A DNA stretch of 64,000 nucleotides from Roseimicrobium sp. ORNL1 (GTDB taxonomy: Bacteria > Verrucomicrobiota > Verrucomicrobiia > Verrucomicrobiales > Verrucomicrobiaceae). The notes beneath the pieces were generated by a model. That model ran no database searches. It had not been told where the DNA came from and was given only the letters and a program-made list of their open reading frames with translations. The stretch is from NCBI RefSeq assembly GCF_011044495.1, contig NZ_CP049143.1:7688001-7752000 (forward strand). The letters run 5' to 3'. Positions within the stretch are counted from its first letter, which is position 1; the number at the start of each line of letters is the position of its first letter. This document shows, piece by piece, positions 63,555 to 64,000 of this stretch. The position numbers were made by a program, and so were the translations under genes.

Positions 63555-63881
63555 TCAGTCCTTGATAACGGAGTTGAGCAGTTCGGCGTTCATCTTGTCC
63601 CAGCGCCGCGCCGCGCGGACGTACAGGCCGCAAATGACCCAGGTCATGACGAATTGGGAGAGGGCGAAGAGGTAGGCCCAGTTCACCTTGCCCCACACGG
63701 GCTTCTTCATCAGTTCAGGGAAGAACCCGACCAGCACCGGCAGTGCCATGTAATACACCATGAAGAAAATGGTGGCCGGGATGATGAAGCGGAGCTTGGC
63801 ACGCTTCAGCTCCGCAAAGCCGGGATGCTGGGCAATTTTCTCCCATTGTCCCGATGGTATTGGGTTGGTCTCGGCTGGCAT
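63555..63881 (-). CDS. DUF485 membrane protein (YjcH-like)
   Basis: 108 residues from the ATG at 63881; an upstream start is poor. The family pattern is clear: HPGFAELKRAKLRFIIPATIFFMVYYMALPVLVGF, here reported by its key part RFIIPATIFFMVYYM, followed by a second span with YLFALSQFVMTWVICGLYV. It is the small partner of the acetate permease gene, 3 bp downstream. The exact role is not known. The 119 bp beyond, up to the window end, hold no feature I can name. Confidence 0.92.
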   Translation of the reverse strand: MPAETNPIPSGQWEKIAQHPGFAELKRAKLRFIIPATIFFMVYYMALPVLVGFFPELMKKPVWGKVNWAYLFALSQFVMTWVICGLYVRAARRWDKMNAELLNSVIKD

Positions 63882-64000
63882 GGCGCGGAGACTAGAGAGT
63901 CCGCGCCATGATGGCAAGGCGTGAATTGATTGGTTCTGCGGGAACCTTTTTCCCTATGATGCTGCAGGGCCGCCGGGGCCGGGCCGCTGGGGAGGACCCG

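Noticed and set aside
62394-63911. 505-codon open frame antisense to actP
   Set aside because: Its composition is His/Arg/Glu-rich and repeats the reverse of a clearly conserved transporter; no signature motif.
1-64000. CRISPR arrays, tRNA, rRNA, insertion sequences or phage genes
   Set aside because: No regularly spaced direct repeats, cloverleaf-like sequences, transposase motifs or phage structural genes were seen on reading both strands; gaps between genes are short.

Overview
The window looks like chromosomal DNA of a Verrucomicrobiota bacterium (Verrucomicrobiaceae-like), inferred from gene content and not from a marker gene. The evidence is high GC, three cassettes of the planctomycete/verrucomicrobial cytochrome families (PSCyt/PSD, i.e. 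DUF1587/1592/1588/1585 and DUF1549/1553) with their Tat-exported DUF1552 or DUF1501 partners, a Rhodopirellula/Verrucomicrobium-type ECF sigma factor, a PEP-CTERM protein, and a giant two-partner-secretion exoprotein. Forty-five protein genes were recognised. No rRNA, tRNA, CRISPR array or insertion sequence was seen. No gene-free stretch exceeds about 260 bp.

Region 1 (1-20577) is an envelope/secretion locus. A tightly packed plus-strand series encodes ExbB (5' end cut by the window), ExbD, a TonB-like protein, a porin, a periplasmic coiled-coil protein, a parvulin-type PPIase and a 3944-residue filamentous-haemagglutinin-like TpsA protein. A Sel1-repeat protein and a small membrane protein follow. 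The TpsB/FhaC-type transporter lies just beyond on the minus strand. Region 2 (20724-23998, minus) holds a membrane-anchored hypothetical protein, a PstS-like exported protein and a PEP-CTERM protein. Region 3 (24231-27125) is a TIR/DUF4062-like protein with acidic 65-residue repeats and one membrane span. Region 4 (27333-31395) holds an esterase and a minus-strand gltS-glsA-transglutaminase-like cassette.

Region 5 (31653-42038) has an ECF sigma factor and a membrane anti-sigma-like protein with a lectin-like external part. They are co-directional with a DUF1592 cytochrome and a DUF1552 protein. A second DUF1552/DUF1592 pair faces it, with mgtC between them. Region 6 (42102-47307) is a divergent locus: PqqD-like carrier, HPr-kinase-like protein, GT4 and GT2 glycosyltransferases on one strand, and a nucleotidyltransferase on the other. 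Region 7 (47416-51947) is a GntR regulator followed by a PSCyt1/DUF1549/DUF1553 cytochrome and a DUF1501 protein. Region 8 (51965-53975) holds DUF2752 plus three GYF_2 membrane proteins, one of them carrying a CD225/dispanin domain.

Region 9 (54051-57901, minus) carries WrbA, an ECF sigma factor and a Ser/Thr kinase fused to a signal-peptidase-like domain that has lost its catalytic dyad. Region 10 (58016-63881) has an HGSNAT-like membrane acyltransferase, a GT39 (ArnT-like) glycosyltransferase, a convergent PAP2 phosphatase, and the acetate permease pair DUF485-ActP.

The best candidates for undescribed biology are the TonB/ExbBD-linked TpsA operon, the kinase/pseudo-signal-peptidase fusion beside a sigma factor, the PqqD-HprK-nucleotidyltransferase-glycosyltransferase locus with its conserved-looking PqqD tail, and the TIR-like repeat receptor. 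No homology search could be run; family names come from recognised motifs.
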